NCBI RefSeq assembly: GCF_003594875.1
Contig: NZ_QZEY01000022.1
Coordinates: 89,757 to 153,756, forward strand
Source: Bailinhaonella thermotolerans
GTDB lineage: Bacteria; Actinomycetota; Actinomycetes; Streptosporangiales; Streptosporangiaceae
DNA: 64,000 nt
Direction: 5' to 3'
Positions within the stretch are counted from its first letter, which is position 1. The number at the start of each line of letters is the position of its first letter. Positions 53,665 to 61,642 of this stretch are shown one piece after another. Both the position numbers and the translations under genes were made by a program. The notes under the pieces were generated by a model, which was not told the DNA's origin, ran no database searches, and saw only the letters and a list, made by a program, of their open reading frames with translations.

Positions 53665-54426
53665 TCAGGGACGGAGGCGGCGGGTCAGGATGGCGAGCTG
53701 CTCGGCGTAGCGGCGGGTGAACTCGGGGGACTCGGGGTCCAGGCCGGTGATCTGGCGGGCGACCTTGGGGAGGAGCGTCCCGGCCGCGGCGGCGGCGAAC
53801 AGCGCGAGCATCGTGAGCGCCGGATCCAGTTCGGGGGCGAGTTCGCCGGCCTCCTTGCGCCGGGCCAGGTCGTGCGCCATGGCGCGCATGAAGTCGCCCT
53901 CCTCCCACTCAGCGCCGGTCTCCCCGGAGCCGTCACGGTCCTCCGCGGGCCGGCGGCCCCCGGCCTGGTCACGGTCCTCCGCGTGCTCGTGGCTCTCCGC
54001 CTGCCCGCGACTCTCCGCCTGCCCGCCGCGGCTCTCCGCGCGCTCGCGGCCCCCGGCGTCCCCGGGCGTCTCCTCGGAGGCCAGGTTCTCCCAGGCCAGG
54101 AGGCGGGTCCAGGCGCGGTTCCCCTGGCTGGCGGTCACGAAGGCGGCGACCACCTCGTCCAGCGGCGCGTCGTCGCGTGAGATGTCGGAGCTGAGGGCCT
54201 CCCAGCGCTGGGACAACGCCCGGTAGAGCCCGGCCTTGCCGTCGAAGTAGTACGAGATGAGCTGGGCGTTCACCCCGGCGCGGCGGGCGATGGCGCTCAC
54301 GCGCGCTCCGGCGTACCCCTTCTCGCCGAACTCCTCCGTCGCCGCTTCGAGGATGCGCTCACGCGTGCGCTCCGGATCGCGTTTGCGCTCGCCGGGGGAT
54401 CGCCGGGGCCGCCTGGTCTCCGCCAT
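53665..54426 (-). CDS. TetR family regulator with a charged repeat insertion
   Basis: The 253-residue protein starts with a TetR helix-turn-helix (ERTRERILEAATEEFGEKGY, then VSAIARRAGVNAQLISYYF). A charged Arg/Glu/Ala/Gly segment of about 45 residues (AESRGGQAESRGQAESHEH and similar) is inserted in the ligand domain. It is encoded by degenerate repeats around 53940-54060. The C-terminal helix bundle then resumes (GDFMRAMAHDLARRKEAGELA). The start is ATG 54426; the open frame extends to 54480, but that part runs into the divergent promoter. It faces the FAD monooxygenase gene. Confidence 0.85.
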   Translation of the reverse strand: MAETRRPRRSPGERKRDPERTRERILEAATEEFGEKGYAGARVSAIARRAGVNAQLISYYFDGKAGLYRALSQRWEALSSDISRDDAPLDEVVAAFVTASQGNRAWTRLLAWENLASEETPGDAGGRERAESRGGQAESRGQAESHEHAEDRDQAGGRRPAEDRDGSGETGAEWEEGDFMRAMAHDLARRKEAGELAPELDPALTMLALFAAAAAGTLLPKVARQITGLDPESPEFTRRYAEQLAILTRRLRP

Positions 54427-54479
54427 GCCGCCGATCATATCTCTCGTTGACTCTGTCATCCATCCGAATGAATCTTTCA

Positions 54480-54517
54480 ATCAATCAGTTGACACTTTCA
54501 TCCAAACGATTGATAGT
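54480..54517 (+). promoter_or_regulatory. Promoter of the FAD monooxygenase gene with overlapping inverted repeat
   Basis: TTGACA (54489-54494) and GATAGT (54512-54517) are separated by 17 bases, a near-consensus promoter. ATCAATC (54480-54486) and GATTGAT (54508-54514) flank it as an inverted repeat, and CATCCGAATGA and CATCCAAACGA recur about 40 bases apart. The overlap suggests repression by the divergent TetR protein. The region is clearly less GC-rich than its surroundings. Confidence 0.65.
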
Positions 54518-54547
54518 GAGTGTGCGACCCACTCCCCGGAGGTTCAG

Positions 54548-55792
54548 ATGTCCATTCACGTTCTCGTCGTCGGCGCCGGCATCGGCGGTCTCTGCCTCGC
54601 CCAGGGCCTTCGCATGACCGGCGTGCGCGTCACCGTCTTCGAGCGGAGCCGCGAGCGCACCGACTGGCTGCAGGGCTACCGGATCCACATCAACCCGCCC
54701 GGCGCCGCCGCCCTGCGCGACTGCCTCCCGTCCCACCTGTGGGAGACGTTCGAGCGGACCGCGAGCCGCCCCAGCACCGGGTTCGGATTCGTCGACGAGA
54801 AGCTGCGCGACCTGGTCTTCCTGGAGGAGGACCTGTTCTCCGGCACCCACTACGGCATCAGCCGGATCACCCTGCGCAAGGTCCTGCTGGAGGGGCTGGA
54901 CGACGTCGTGCGGTTCGGCAAGGAGTACGAGCGCTACACGATCGGCGACGACGGCCGCGTGACCGCCCACTTCACGGACGGCACCAGCGAGACCGGCGAC
55001 GTCCTGATCGCGGCCGACGGGAGCAACTCCCGCGTCCGCGCGCAGTACCTCCCGCACGCCCAGCGCATGGACACCGGCGTGATCGCGATCGCCGGCAAGC
55101 TCCCGCTGACCGCCGAGACCCGCGCGCAGCTCCCGCCCCGGCTCCTGACCGGCCCGAACAACATCCTCCCCGCGCGCTCGTCCGCGATGTTCACCGCCCT
55201 GTGGGAGACCCCGGAGTCCGAGCGCGCCGAGCTGAGCGAGTACACCGACACCGGCGACTACCTGTTCTGGGCATACTCCACCAGCGCGGCCCGGCTTCCC
55301 GGCGACGTGGAGCGCATGGCCCCCGAGGCCCTGCGCGACCTGGTGCACGGCAAGACGGACGGCTGGTCGCCCGCGCTGCGCGAGGTCGTCGCCGCCTCCG
55401 ACCCCGCGACGATCAACGCGATCCGCCTGCGCAGCATGGACCCCGACCTCAAGCCCTGGCGCCCCTCCCAGGTCACCCTGCTGGGCGACGCCATCCACAA
55501 CATGACCCCGATGGCCGGGATCGGCGCCAACACCGCCCTCCGCGACGCCGCCGTCCTGAAGTCCCGCCTGGTCGAGGTGGACGCCGGCCGCAAGCCGCTG
55601 CTCACCGCCGTCGGGGAGTACGAGACCCGCATGCGCGGCTACGCCTTCGCCGCCGTCCGCGAGTCCCTGCGCAACGCCCGCCAGTCCGCCTCCGACGCCC
55701 GCCTCCCCCGGGCCGCCTTCACCACCGCCCTGAGGCTGGCCAACGCCGTCCCCTCCCTCAAGCGCCGCATGTTCGCCGACATGGGCCAGTGA
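54548..55792 (+). CDS. FAD-dependent monooxygenase (PHBH-like)
   Basis: The 414-residue flavoprotein has the N-terminal dinucleotide fold VLVVGAGIGGLCLAQGLRMTG, the middle DG-type motif LIAADGSNSRVRAQ and the C-terminal FAD site LLGDAIHNMTPMAGIGANTALRD. It therefore belongs to the p-hydroxybenzoate-hydroxylase-like class. Members hydroxylate aromatic compounds, polyketides or antibiotics such as rifampicin or tetracycline. The substrate is unknown. The ATG at 54548 follows GGAGGTTC. The divergent TetR gene and the overlapping repeat suggest that a ligand induces it. Confidence 0.92.
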   Translation: MSIHVLVVGAGIGGLCLAQGLRMTGVRVTVFERSRERTDWLQGYRIHINPPGAAALRDCLPSHLWETFERTASRPSTGFGFVDEKLRDLVFLEEDLFSGTHYGISRITLRKVLLEGLDDVVRFGKEYERYTIGDDGRVTAHFTDGTSETGDVLIAADGSNSRVRAQYLPHAQRMDTGVIAIAGKLPLTAETRAQLPPRLLTGPNNILPARSSAMFTALWETPESERAELSEYTDTGDYLFWAYSTSAARLPGDVERMAPEALRDLVHGKTDGWSPALREVVAASDPATINAIRLRSMDPDLKPWRPSQVTLLGDAIHNMTPMAGIGANTALRDAAVLKSRLVEVDAGRKPLLTAVGEYETRMRGYAFAAVRESLRNARQSASDARLPRAAFTTALRLANAVPSLKRRMFADMGQ

Positions 55793-55841
55793 TTCCAGCC
55801 CCGGCGGCACGGTCCGCGCTCACCCGCGACCCGCCGCCCGA

Positions 55842-55934
55842 CCGCCATCCCACTGCCATCCGGCCGCCACCCGTCCCCCATCCGATCGCCGCCCGCCCCC
55901 CATCCGCCCGCCCCCCATCCGATCGCCGCCCGGC
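55842..55934. repeat. Short repeats between the monooxygenase and P450 genes
   Basis: CCCCATCCGATCGCCGCCCG occurs twice and shorter CCATCC(G/C)CC pieces fill the space. A GCCGTACGGC lies at about 55969. No gene is seen in 55793-56060. Confidence 0.8.
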
Positions 55935-56060
55935 CGCCGCGCCGGGCTCGCGGGGTGGCGGGCTCAGGCCGTACGGCGGGACGGACAGTGGCGATCTTGG
56001 TGCGGGTGGGCGAGGGTTTTGAGAGGATTGCGGCTTCCTGATGATCTTGGTGGAGGCGAC

Positions 56061-57257
56061 GTGGTCGACGGTGAGCGCGATGCGCTGATGAGCGAGCCGC
56101 ATGGCATGTACGAGGCGGCGCGGCGGCAGGACGGGCTCACGTTCGTGCCGGCGCTGGACGCGTGGCTGGTCAGCCGGTACGACGACGTCCGGGCGGCGCT
56201 GCGGGACACGGAGAACTTCTCCTCGGCGATCGCGCTCCGGCCGGGGACCACGCCGGACCCCGCGGCGTTCGCCGAGCTGGCCAAGGCGCCCGGCGGCGGG
56301 CCCATCGTGGTCAGCACCGACGGGGAGCTCCACCTGCGGCTGCGGGCCCCGCTCACGCGAGCGCTGTCCGGGTCGCGGGTCCAGGCGGTGCTTCCGTACG
56401 TCAGGGAGCGGGCGGAGGCGCTGGCCGACGCGTTCGCCGGGGACGACGGCGTGGAACTGATGGGCGCGTTCGCGCGGCCGCTCCCGGCGCAGGTCATCGC
56501 GCACATGATCGGGCTGGACCCCGAGGAGTCCGCGATCGTGATCGCGGCGGGCGCGCGGGCGGAGGAGCTGCTGTTCCGGCCGCTGCCGGTGGCCGAGCAG
56601 GTCGAGGCCGCGCGCGAGGTCGCCGGGGCGATGCGGATCTTCGACGGGCTGGTCGAGCGGCGAACCCGGGAGCCGCGGGACGACATCGCGTCGGAGCTGA
56701 TCGCCGCGCTCGGGGAGCCGACGCCGGAGACCCGCGCGACGCTGGTGTCCAACCTGCAGAACCTGCTGCTCGCCGGGCACGTGACCACGACCTCGCTGAT
56801 CGGCACCGCCGTGCTGAACCTGCTGCGCCACCGCGAGCAGTGGGAGCTGCTGTGCGAGCGGCCGAGCCTGATCCCGGCGGCGGTCGAGGAGGCGGCGCGG
56901 TTCGAGGCCCCGGTGCAGGGCACCTACCGGCTCACCACCAGACCGGTCACGTTCGCCGGGACCGACCTGCCGGCCGGGGCGGCCGTGCTGCTGGCGTTCG
57001 GGTCGGCCGGACGCGACGAGAACCGGTACGAACGGGCCGGCGAGTTCGACATCACGCGCGCGGCGGAGCGGAACATCTCCTTCGGGCACGGCGTGCACGC
57101 CTGCCCGGGGTCCCAGCTCGGCCGCGAGGAGGCGCGGATCGCGCTGGAGGTCCTCACCCGCCGCTTCCCCGGCCTGCGCCCGGCCTCGGACGAGCCGGTC
57201 GAGATGCTCCCCACGCTGGTCCACCGCTCCCCGCGCGAGCTGCGCCTGACCTGGTGA
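56061..57257 (+). CDS. Cytochrome P450
   Basis: The 398-residue P450 starts at a GTG at 56061 with GGTGGAGG upstream. It carries I-helix LLLAGHVTTTSLIGTAV, ExxR in VEEAARFEAP and the haem loop SFGHGVHACPGSQLGR. RLTTRPVTFAGTDLPAG and DITRAAERNISFGHG are typical of bacterial soluble P450s. It is not close to the P450 at 18515. The convergent HxlR-type gene eight bases away regulates the next gene rather than this one. Substrate unknown. Confidence 0.94.
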   Translation: MVDGERDALMSEPHGMYEAARRQDGLTFVPALDAWLVSRYDDVRAALRDTENFSSAIALRPGTTPDPAAFAELAKAPGGGPIVVSTDGELHLRLRAPLTRALSGSRVQAVLPYVRERAEALADAFAGDDGVELMGAFARPLPAQVIAHMIGLDPEESAIVIAAGARAEELLFRPLPVAEQVEAAREVAGAMRIFDGLVERRTREPRDDIASELIAALGEPTPETRATLVSNLQNLLLAGHVTTTSLIGTAVLNLLRHREQWELLCERPSLIPAAVEEAARFEAPVQGTYRLTTRPVTFAGTDLPAGAAVLLAFGSAGRDENRYERAGEFDITRAAERNISFGHGVHACPGSQLGREEARIALEVLTRRFPGLRPASDEPVEMLPTLVHRSPRELRLTW

Positions 57258-57265
57258 CCTGAGGG

Positions 57266-57637
57266 TCAGCCGGCCTGGCGGGCGGCCCGGCGCTCGTGCT
57301 CGTCCTGGGCGGCCAGGACCTCGTCACCGTGGGCGTGGGCCCAGCGGCCGAAGGCCTCGATGGGGCCGAGGAGGGTGCGGCCCAGGCGGGTCAGGGCGTA
57401 CTCGACGCGCGGCGGGGCCTCCGCGTAGGCGTGGCGGGTGACGAGGCCGTTGGACTCCAGGCGGCGCAGGGTCTCGGCGAGGACCTTGCCGCTGACGCCG
57501 CCGATCAGCTCACGCAGTTCGACGGGGCGGCGCGGGCCGGAGCGCAGGGCCCAGATCACGACCGGGTTCCAGGTGTTGGCCATGAGGTCGAAGGCGAGCC
57601 GCGTGCGGCAGTCCGCCAGGTACTCGTCGGGCTCCAT
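57266..57637 (-). CDS. HxlR family transcriptional regulator
   Basis: The 123-residue winged-helix protein has the HxlR pattern NTWNPVVIWALRSGPRRPVELRELIGGVSGKVLAETLRRLE, followed by PPRVEYALTRLGRTLLGP. It lacks the N-terminal cysteine of the redox-sensing members in the usual position; Cys at residue 10 (ADCRTR) is the only one. ATG 57637 is preceded by GGAGGTGGG. It diverges from the oxidoreductase gene at 57899, its likely target. Confidence 0.92.
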   Translation of the reverse strand: MEPDEYLADCRTRLAFDLMANTWNPVVIWALRSGPRRPVELRELIGGVSGKVLAETLRRLESNGLVTRHAYAEAPPRVEYALTRLGRTLLGPIEAFGRWAHAHGDEVLAAQDEHERRAARQAG

Positions 57638-57802
57638 CCCACCTCCGGGCCTCACCGATCGCCACCGGCAACCACCGGCCGTACGGCTGCCGCCAGACCG
57701 GCCGTGCGCACGACTGCCGGCGGCCGTACGGCGTCGCGCGAGCCGTACGGCCGCCGCGACGTGGGACGCGCGCCCAGGGGCCGCGTCCGGCGCACAACGG
57801 TA

Positions 57803-57812
57803 ACCGATCGGT
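57803..57812. promoter_or_regulatory. Palindromic operator candidate ACCGATCGGT
   Basis: A perfect ten-base palindrome lies inside GGTAACCGATCGGTACTC, in the region between the HxlR gene and the oxidoreductase gene. The spacing fits autoregulation and control of the neighbour. The same region also holds GCCGTACGGC copies at about 57679, 57724 and 57742. Confidence 0.5.
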
Positions 57813-57898
57813 ACTCATCGGAATTCCTATCGTCCTCTCCAGGGAGCCCGCGGAAAGGACGCGGGAGCCCCGGGACGCGACGAACGTGGAGGAACCCC

Positions 57899-58543
57899 AT
57901 GAGAATCGGCATTCTCGGCAGCGGCAACATGGCGGACGCCCTCGGCACCCAGTGGGCGCGGGCCGGTCACGACGTCATGGTCAGCGGGCGTGACCCGGGC
58001 CGGGCGGCCGCCCTGGCCGACCGGATGGGCGCGCGGACCGGCACCTGGCGGGAGGCGGCGGACTTCGGCGACGTGGTGCTGCTCGCGATCAGGGACCACG
58101 CCGTCTTCGACGTGCTGCGGGAGGCGGGCCCGCTGGACGGCCGCGTGCTGATCGACGTGACCAACTCCCTCGCGCCCGGCTTCCGGCTCAAGGAGCCCGC
58201 CGGGACCTCCTTCGCGGAGCGCGTCGCGGCCGCCGTGCCCCGGGCCCGCGTGGTCAAGGCGTTCAACCTGTGCCATGAGGACGTGTGGCGGATGACCCCG
58301 CCCGCCTTCGACGGCGCGCCCCTGGCCGTACCGCTCGCCGGGGACGACGCGGACGCGCTGGCGATGGTGGAGACCCTGGTCAGGGACATGGGCTGCGAGC
58401 CGGTCTCCGCCGGGCCGCTGGATCGGGCCGGGCTGCTGGAGGCGGCCGCCGCGCTCGTGATCGGGCTCTGGCTCGGCGGGGCCGACGCGCGGGCCATCCT
58501 GCCGCCGGTGGAGTACGCCTCCGGAGCGCCCGCTCGGCGCTGA
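57899..58543 (+). CDS. NAD(P)-binding oxidoreductase, F420-reductase-like
   Basis: The 214-residue protein starts MRIGILGSGNMADALGTQWARAGHDVMVSGRDPGRA. It has VVLLAIRDHAVFDVL, LIDVTNSLAPGFRL and VVKAFNLCHEDVWRM. This is the NADP-oxidoreductase coenzyme F420-dependent family (F420:NADPH reductase-like, also close to short ketopantoate-type reductases). The real substrate is unclear. Coupled to a divergent HxlR regulator, it is probably stress- or ligand-induced. GGAGG lies six bases before the ATG at 57899. Confidence 0.88.
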   Translation: MRIGILGSGNMADALGTQWARAGHDVMVSGRDPGRAAALADRMGARTGTWREAADFGDVVLLAIRDHAVFDVLREAGPLDGRVLIDVTNSLAPGFRLKEPAGTSFAERVAAAVPRARVVKAFNLCHEDVWRMTPPAFDGAPLAVPLAGDDADALAMVETLVRDMGCEPVSAGPLDRAGLLEAAAALVIGLWLGGADARAILPPVEYASGAPARR

Positions 58544-58658
58544 GGAGGAGGGGGCGTAAATCATCCGGCGTACGGACGGACGGGACCTGGCGACGATGTG
58601 CGGGCGGGGGCGCGCGGGCCAGGCTGAGGGGGAACGGGGAGGCGTCCGAGGGAGAGGC

Positions 58659-59819
58659 ATGTCGCGGCGGATCGAGGCTCTGGACGTGCTCAGGGGCGTC
58701 GCCATCCTGGGCACCCTGGGCACGAACATCTGGCTCTTCACCGACCCCGGCGGACCGGCCTCGGCCGCGGCCGGGCTGACGGGCGGCGGGGCGGTGGAGG
58801 CGTTCCTGCGGTTCCTGTCCAACGGCAAGTTCCTCGCGCTGCTCACGCTGCTCTTCGGGATCGGGCTGGAGCTGCAGTACCGGTCGGCGGTACGGCGGGG
58901 CGTGCGCTGGCCGGGACGGTACCTGTGGCGGGCGGCGCTGCTGCTGGCCGAGGGCGCGCTGCACTACGTGCTGATCTTCGAGTACGACGTGCTCATGGGC
59001 TACGCCGTGACGTCGATGCTGGTGGCGTACCTGATCGGGCGCGGTGACCGCGTCGTGCGGGGGTGGATGTGGGCGATGGGCGCGCTCCACGTCGCCGCAG
59101 TCGCCCTGGTCACCGCCGCGCTCTTCGGCGGCGAGGCGGTCACCGGCGCGCCCGATGCGCCCGGCGGGCTGTACAGCGAGGGGTCGTACCTGGACCAGGT
59201 CCGGTCGCGGCTGGAACTCGCGGACGTCTACCGCGCCGAGTCGGTGCTGATCATCCCGATGGGCACGGTGATGTTCCTGCTCGGGGCGCGCCTGCTCCGC
59301 GCCGGGGCGCTGGAGGACTCGGCGCGGGGGGCGCGCCTGCGCGGGAGGCTGATGATCGTCGGTCTCGGGGCGGGCGCGCCGCTGAACCTTCTCACCTCGC
59401 TCGCCGGCCCCGGCTGGTTCATGGTCGACCGGTACCTCCTGCCGCCGCTGGTCGCGCTGGGCCTGCTCGGGCTGGTGACGACGCTGGTCCTGCGCCTGCG
59501 CGGGGAGCCCGGCCGGATGCGGCGCGGCCTGACCGCCGTGGGCCGTACCGCGCTGTCCTGCTACGTCTTCCAGAACCTCGTCGCGAGCGTCCTCTGCTAC
59601 GGCTGGGGCCTCGGCCTCGCCGCGCGCCTGGACTGGCTGCGGCCGTGGTGGGTGCCGTTCGCCTGGGCCGGGATCTGCGCGGCGTTCATGGCGTCGGCGA
59701 TCCGGTGGCTGCGGCGGCACGAGCGCGGCCCGCTGGAGGCCGCCTGGCAGTGGGCCTACGCGGCTCCGTGGCGGCCCGCGCGCCGGGTCGACGGGGGCGT
59801 GCCCGGCGATGTGAAATAG
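58659..59819 (+). CDS. DUF418 membrane protein
   Basis: The 386-residue protein has about nine hydrophobic helices. The starting RRIEALDVLRGVAILGTLGTNIWLF is typical of DUF418 proteins, whose C-terminal DUF418 domain here includes GRTALSCYVFQNLVASVLCYGWG and GPLEAAWQWAYAAPW. FLRFLSNGKFLALLTLLFGIG is also characteristic. They are thought to act in transport or acyl transfer, with no defined substrate. GAGGGAGAGG precedes the ATG at 58659. Confidence 0.92.
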   Translation: MSRRIEALDVLRGVAILGTLGTNIWLFTDPGGPASAAAGLTGGGAVEAFLRFLSNGKFLALLTLLFGIGLELQYRSAVRRGVRWPGRYLWRAALLLAEGALHYVLIFEYDVLMGYAVTSMLVAYLIGRGDRVVRGWMWAMGALHVAAVALVTAALFGGEAVTGAPDAPGGLYSEGSYLDQVRSRLELADVYRAESVLIIPMGTVMFLLGARLLRAGALEDSARGARLRGRLMIVGLGAGAPLNLLTSLAGPGWFMVDRYLLPPLVALGLLGLVTTLVLRLRGEPGRMRRGLTAVGRTALSCYVFQNLVASVLCYGWGLGLAARLDWLRPWWVPFAWAGICAAFMASAIRWLRRHERGPLEAAWQWAYAAPWRPARRVDGGVPGDVK

Positions 59820-59882
59820 TCGCAGGTCATCGGCAGCATGTCGCGGTTCCGCGACGGCCTGCGGGGCGTCATACTCGAACGT

Positions 59883-60185
59883 ATGAGCGAACACGTGACT
59901 GCTGAGAGGTGCGTCTGCGAGGAGTGCTGGGCGAACCCCGCGCCCGGGCCGGACTCCAACACCCATCGGGTCCAGGTGCTCGCCGAGCCCGTCCCGCTGG
60001 AGCTGCTGTGCACCGACGGCGTCGGCTCCGAGTGGGTCGCGGTCCACGCCGTACGGCGCCGCCGCGACTGGGACGGCGGCTGGCTCTACGACCTGGCCAG
60101 CGCCGACCCCCGCCTCGCCGACCCCGGCTGGATCCGCTACACCCCCGCCGAACTCCGCCACCCCACCACCGAACGCTCCGCCTGA
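59883..60185 (+). CDS. Conserved hypothetical protein (100 aa)
   Basis: The product begins MSEHVTAERCVCEECWANP, with three Cys in CVCEEC, and continues as an acidic small domain with a Trp-rich end (DWDGGWLYDLASADP, GWIRYTPAEL). The clustered Cys may bind metal, but the pattern matches no family that I know. There is no Shine-Dalgarno; CATACT eight bases before the ATG could be the -10 of a leaderless transcript. An upstream in-frame Met at 59838 is the alternative. Confidence 0.6.
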   Translation: MSEHVTAERCVCEECWANPAPGPDSNTHRVQVLAEPVPLELLCTDGVGSEWVAVHAVRRRRDWDGGWLYDLASADPRLADPGWIRYTPAELRHPTTERSA

Positions 60186-60213
60186 CCCGCGTGGGCTTCG
60201 GAAGGGCTCGTCC

Positions 60214-61416
60214 TCAGATGAGGTTCATGCGCCAGGCCAGGCCCCGGAGCTCGCGGCCGCCGGTGCGGGTGAGCATGTCGGCTACGAGTTCGCGGATGAG
60301 CGGGTGGTTGTGGAGCTGGGCGGCGGAGAGACGTTCGGCCCGGCACAGCTCGCGCACCGCCTCCCTGTCCCGGTCGAGCATGGCCAGGGCTCGCGCCTTC
60401 TCCATGTGCAGGGCGGCCCGGCGGTTGCCGGAGGACAACGCGCGCGGGTTGACGGCTTCGGCGCACCTGAGGGCGTGTTCGGGACGGGCGGCCTCGACGG
60501 CCAGGGAGGCGCGCCAGACGCCCACGTTCGCCGGACCGAACAATTCGAAGGCCTCGGAATCCTCGCCGATGCGGGAGGCGAGGCGAGCCGCTTCCCCGGC
60601 CTGGTCATCCGCTCCCCGGTGGTCGCCCTCGACGGCGCGGGCCAGGGCGGCGCTCAGCCGGAGCATGCCGTGCACCTGGTGGGCGAAGACGTCGTCCCCG
60701 ACGTACGGCTCCAGCGCGTCCGCGGCCTGGGGAGTGCGCAGAAGGGGGCGGGGGCGGTTCGCCGAGGCGCGGGCGTGAGCGCGGGCGTAGGCGGCGGCGC
60801 CGGTCCAGACGGGATCTCCCAGCAGGTCGGCGGCCTGCTGGGCGCGTTCACCGCTGATGTAGGCGAGGTGGTTCTCGCCGAGGTGGCGCAGTGTGCAGGC
60901 GGCGTCGGAGCCGCAGGCGAGGATGAGCAGCCGCAGGGCCTGGGAGCGCGCGCGCTCGGAACCGGAGGCGGCGTGGACGTACAGCTCGCCGATGAGATCG
61001 GGGAGAACGCGGGCGACGGCCGGATGGTCGGCCCGGCGTAGAGCGGCGTCCACCCCGGTGAGGCCGTCCCGGAGTGCCTCGATCGGCCGGGCCCGGACGT
61101 CGGGCGGGTCGGACGGGCCGGCGTCCAGCAGCATCCGCTGGAGTGGCAGCAGGTTGACCTGGCGCCGGTCCGGGCGCACCTCGGGGGCGGGCCCGCCGAG
61201 CAAATGGTCGGCGGAGACCTGGAGGGCTTCCGCGAGAGCCGCTATGTCGCCACGTCTCTCCAGCCGCGCCTTGCCGTTCTCGATCTTGCTCAGCCACCCC
61301 TTCGAGCGGCCCACGAGCCCGGCGAGCACGTCCAGGCTCATGCCCTTGGCGCGGCGGGCGGCGCGCACGTTCCCGCCGATCCGGTGCGCTCCCTCGTCAG
61401 GGGTGCCCGTCGCCAT
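60214..61416 (-). CDS. XRE family regulator with tetratricopeptide-like C-terminus
   Basis: The 400-residue protein has an N-terminal Xre/Cro helix-turn-helix (about residues 13-72, IGGNVRAARRAKGMSLDVLAGLVGRSKGWLSKIENGKARL). About 320 residues of helical repeats resembling TPR or NB-ARC-like sensor domains follow (YVHAASGSERARSQALRLLIL, ALRCAEAVNPRALSS, AALHMEKARALAMLDRDREAVRELCRA). In Streptomyces such proteins act as pathway regulators, often with small partner genes. Here the opposing small Cys-rich gene is the nearest neighbour. The ligand is unknown. Confidence 0.9.
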   Translation of the reverse strand: MATGTPDEGAHRIGGNVRAARRAKGMSLDVLAGLVGRSKGWLSKIENGKARLERRGDIAALAEALQVSADHLLGGPAPEVRPDRRQVNLLPLQRMLLDAGPSDPPDVRARPIEALRDGLTGVDAALRRADHPAVARVLPDLIGELYVHAASGSERARSQALRLLILACGSDAACTLRHLGENHLAYISGERAQQAADLLGDPVWTGAAAYARAHARASANRPRPLLRTPQAADALEPYVGDDVFAHQVHGMLRLSAALARAVEGDHRGADDQAGEAARLASRIGEDSEAFELFGPANVGVWRASLAVEAARPEHALRCAEAVNPRALSSGNRRAALHMEKARALAMLDRDREAVRELCRAERLSAAQLHNHPLIRELVADMLTRTGGRELRGLAWRMNLI

Positions 61417-61603
61417 GAGCCCCGCACCTCCTCGCGGTACCGGCTTCAGGTTAGCCGCGACGCGTCTCCCGCGCGGAGTCGCGGGGAAGTCCGAGGCCGG
61501 AGGGGCGGGCGTCGCGCCTGGAGCTCGTGTGGGCGGTGGGGGCGGGTTTTTCGGAGGAGGGGGCGGCTAGTTGTGGAATTGAGCATTCCGTTCTGTTAGT
61601 ATC

Positions 61604-61620
61604 GGAAGAGAACGTTCCGT
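61604..61620. promoter_or_regulatory. Operator candidate of the MFS gene, GGAAGAGAACGTTCCGT
   Basis: GAAGAG-AAC-GTTCCGT lies just downstream of a TAGTAT -10-like hexamer (61597-61602) and 23 bases before the MFS start. A related ATTCCGTTCT lies just upstream. The same element is found before the TetR gene at 63151-63167. Confidence 0.65.
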
Positions 61621-61642
61621 TCACGGAGGATAGGAACAGATC

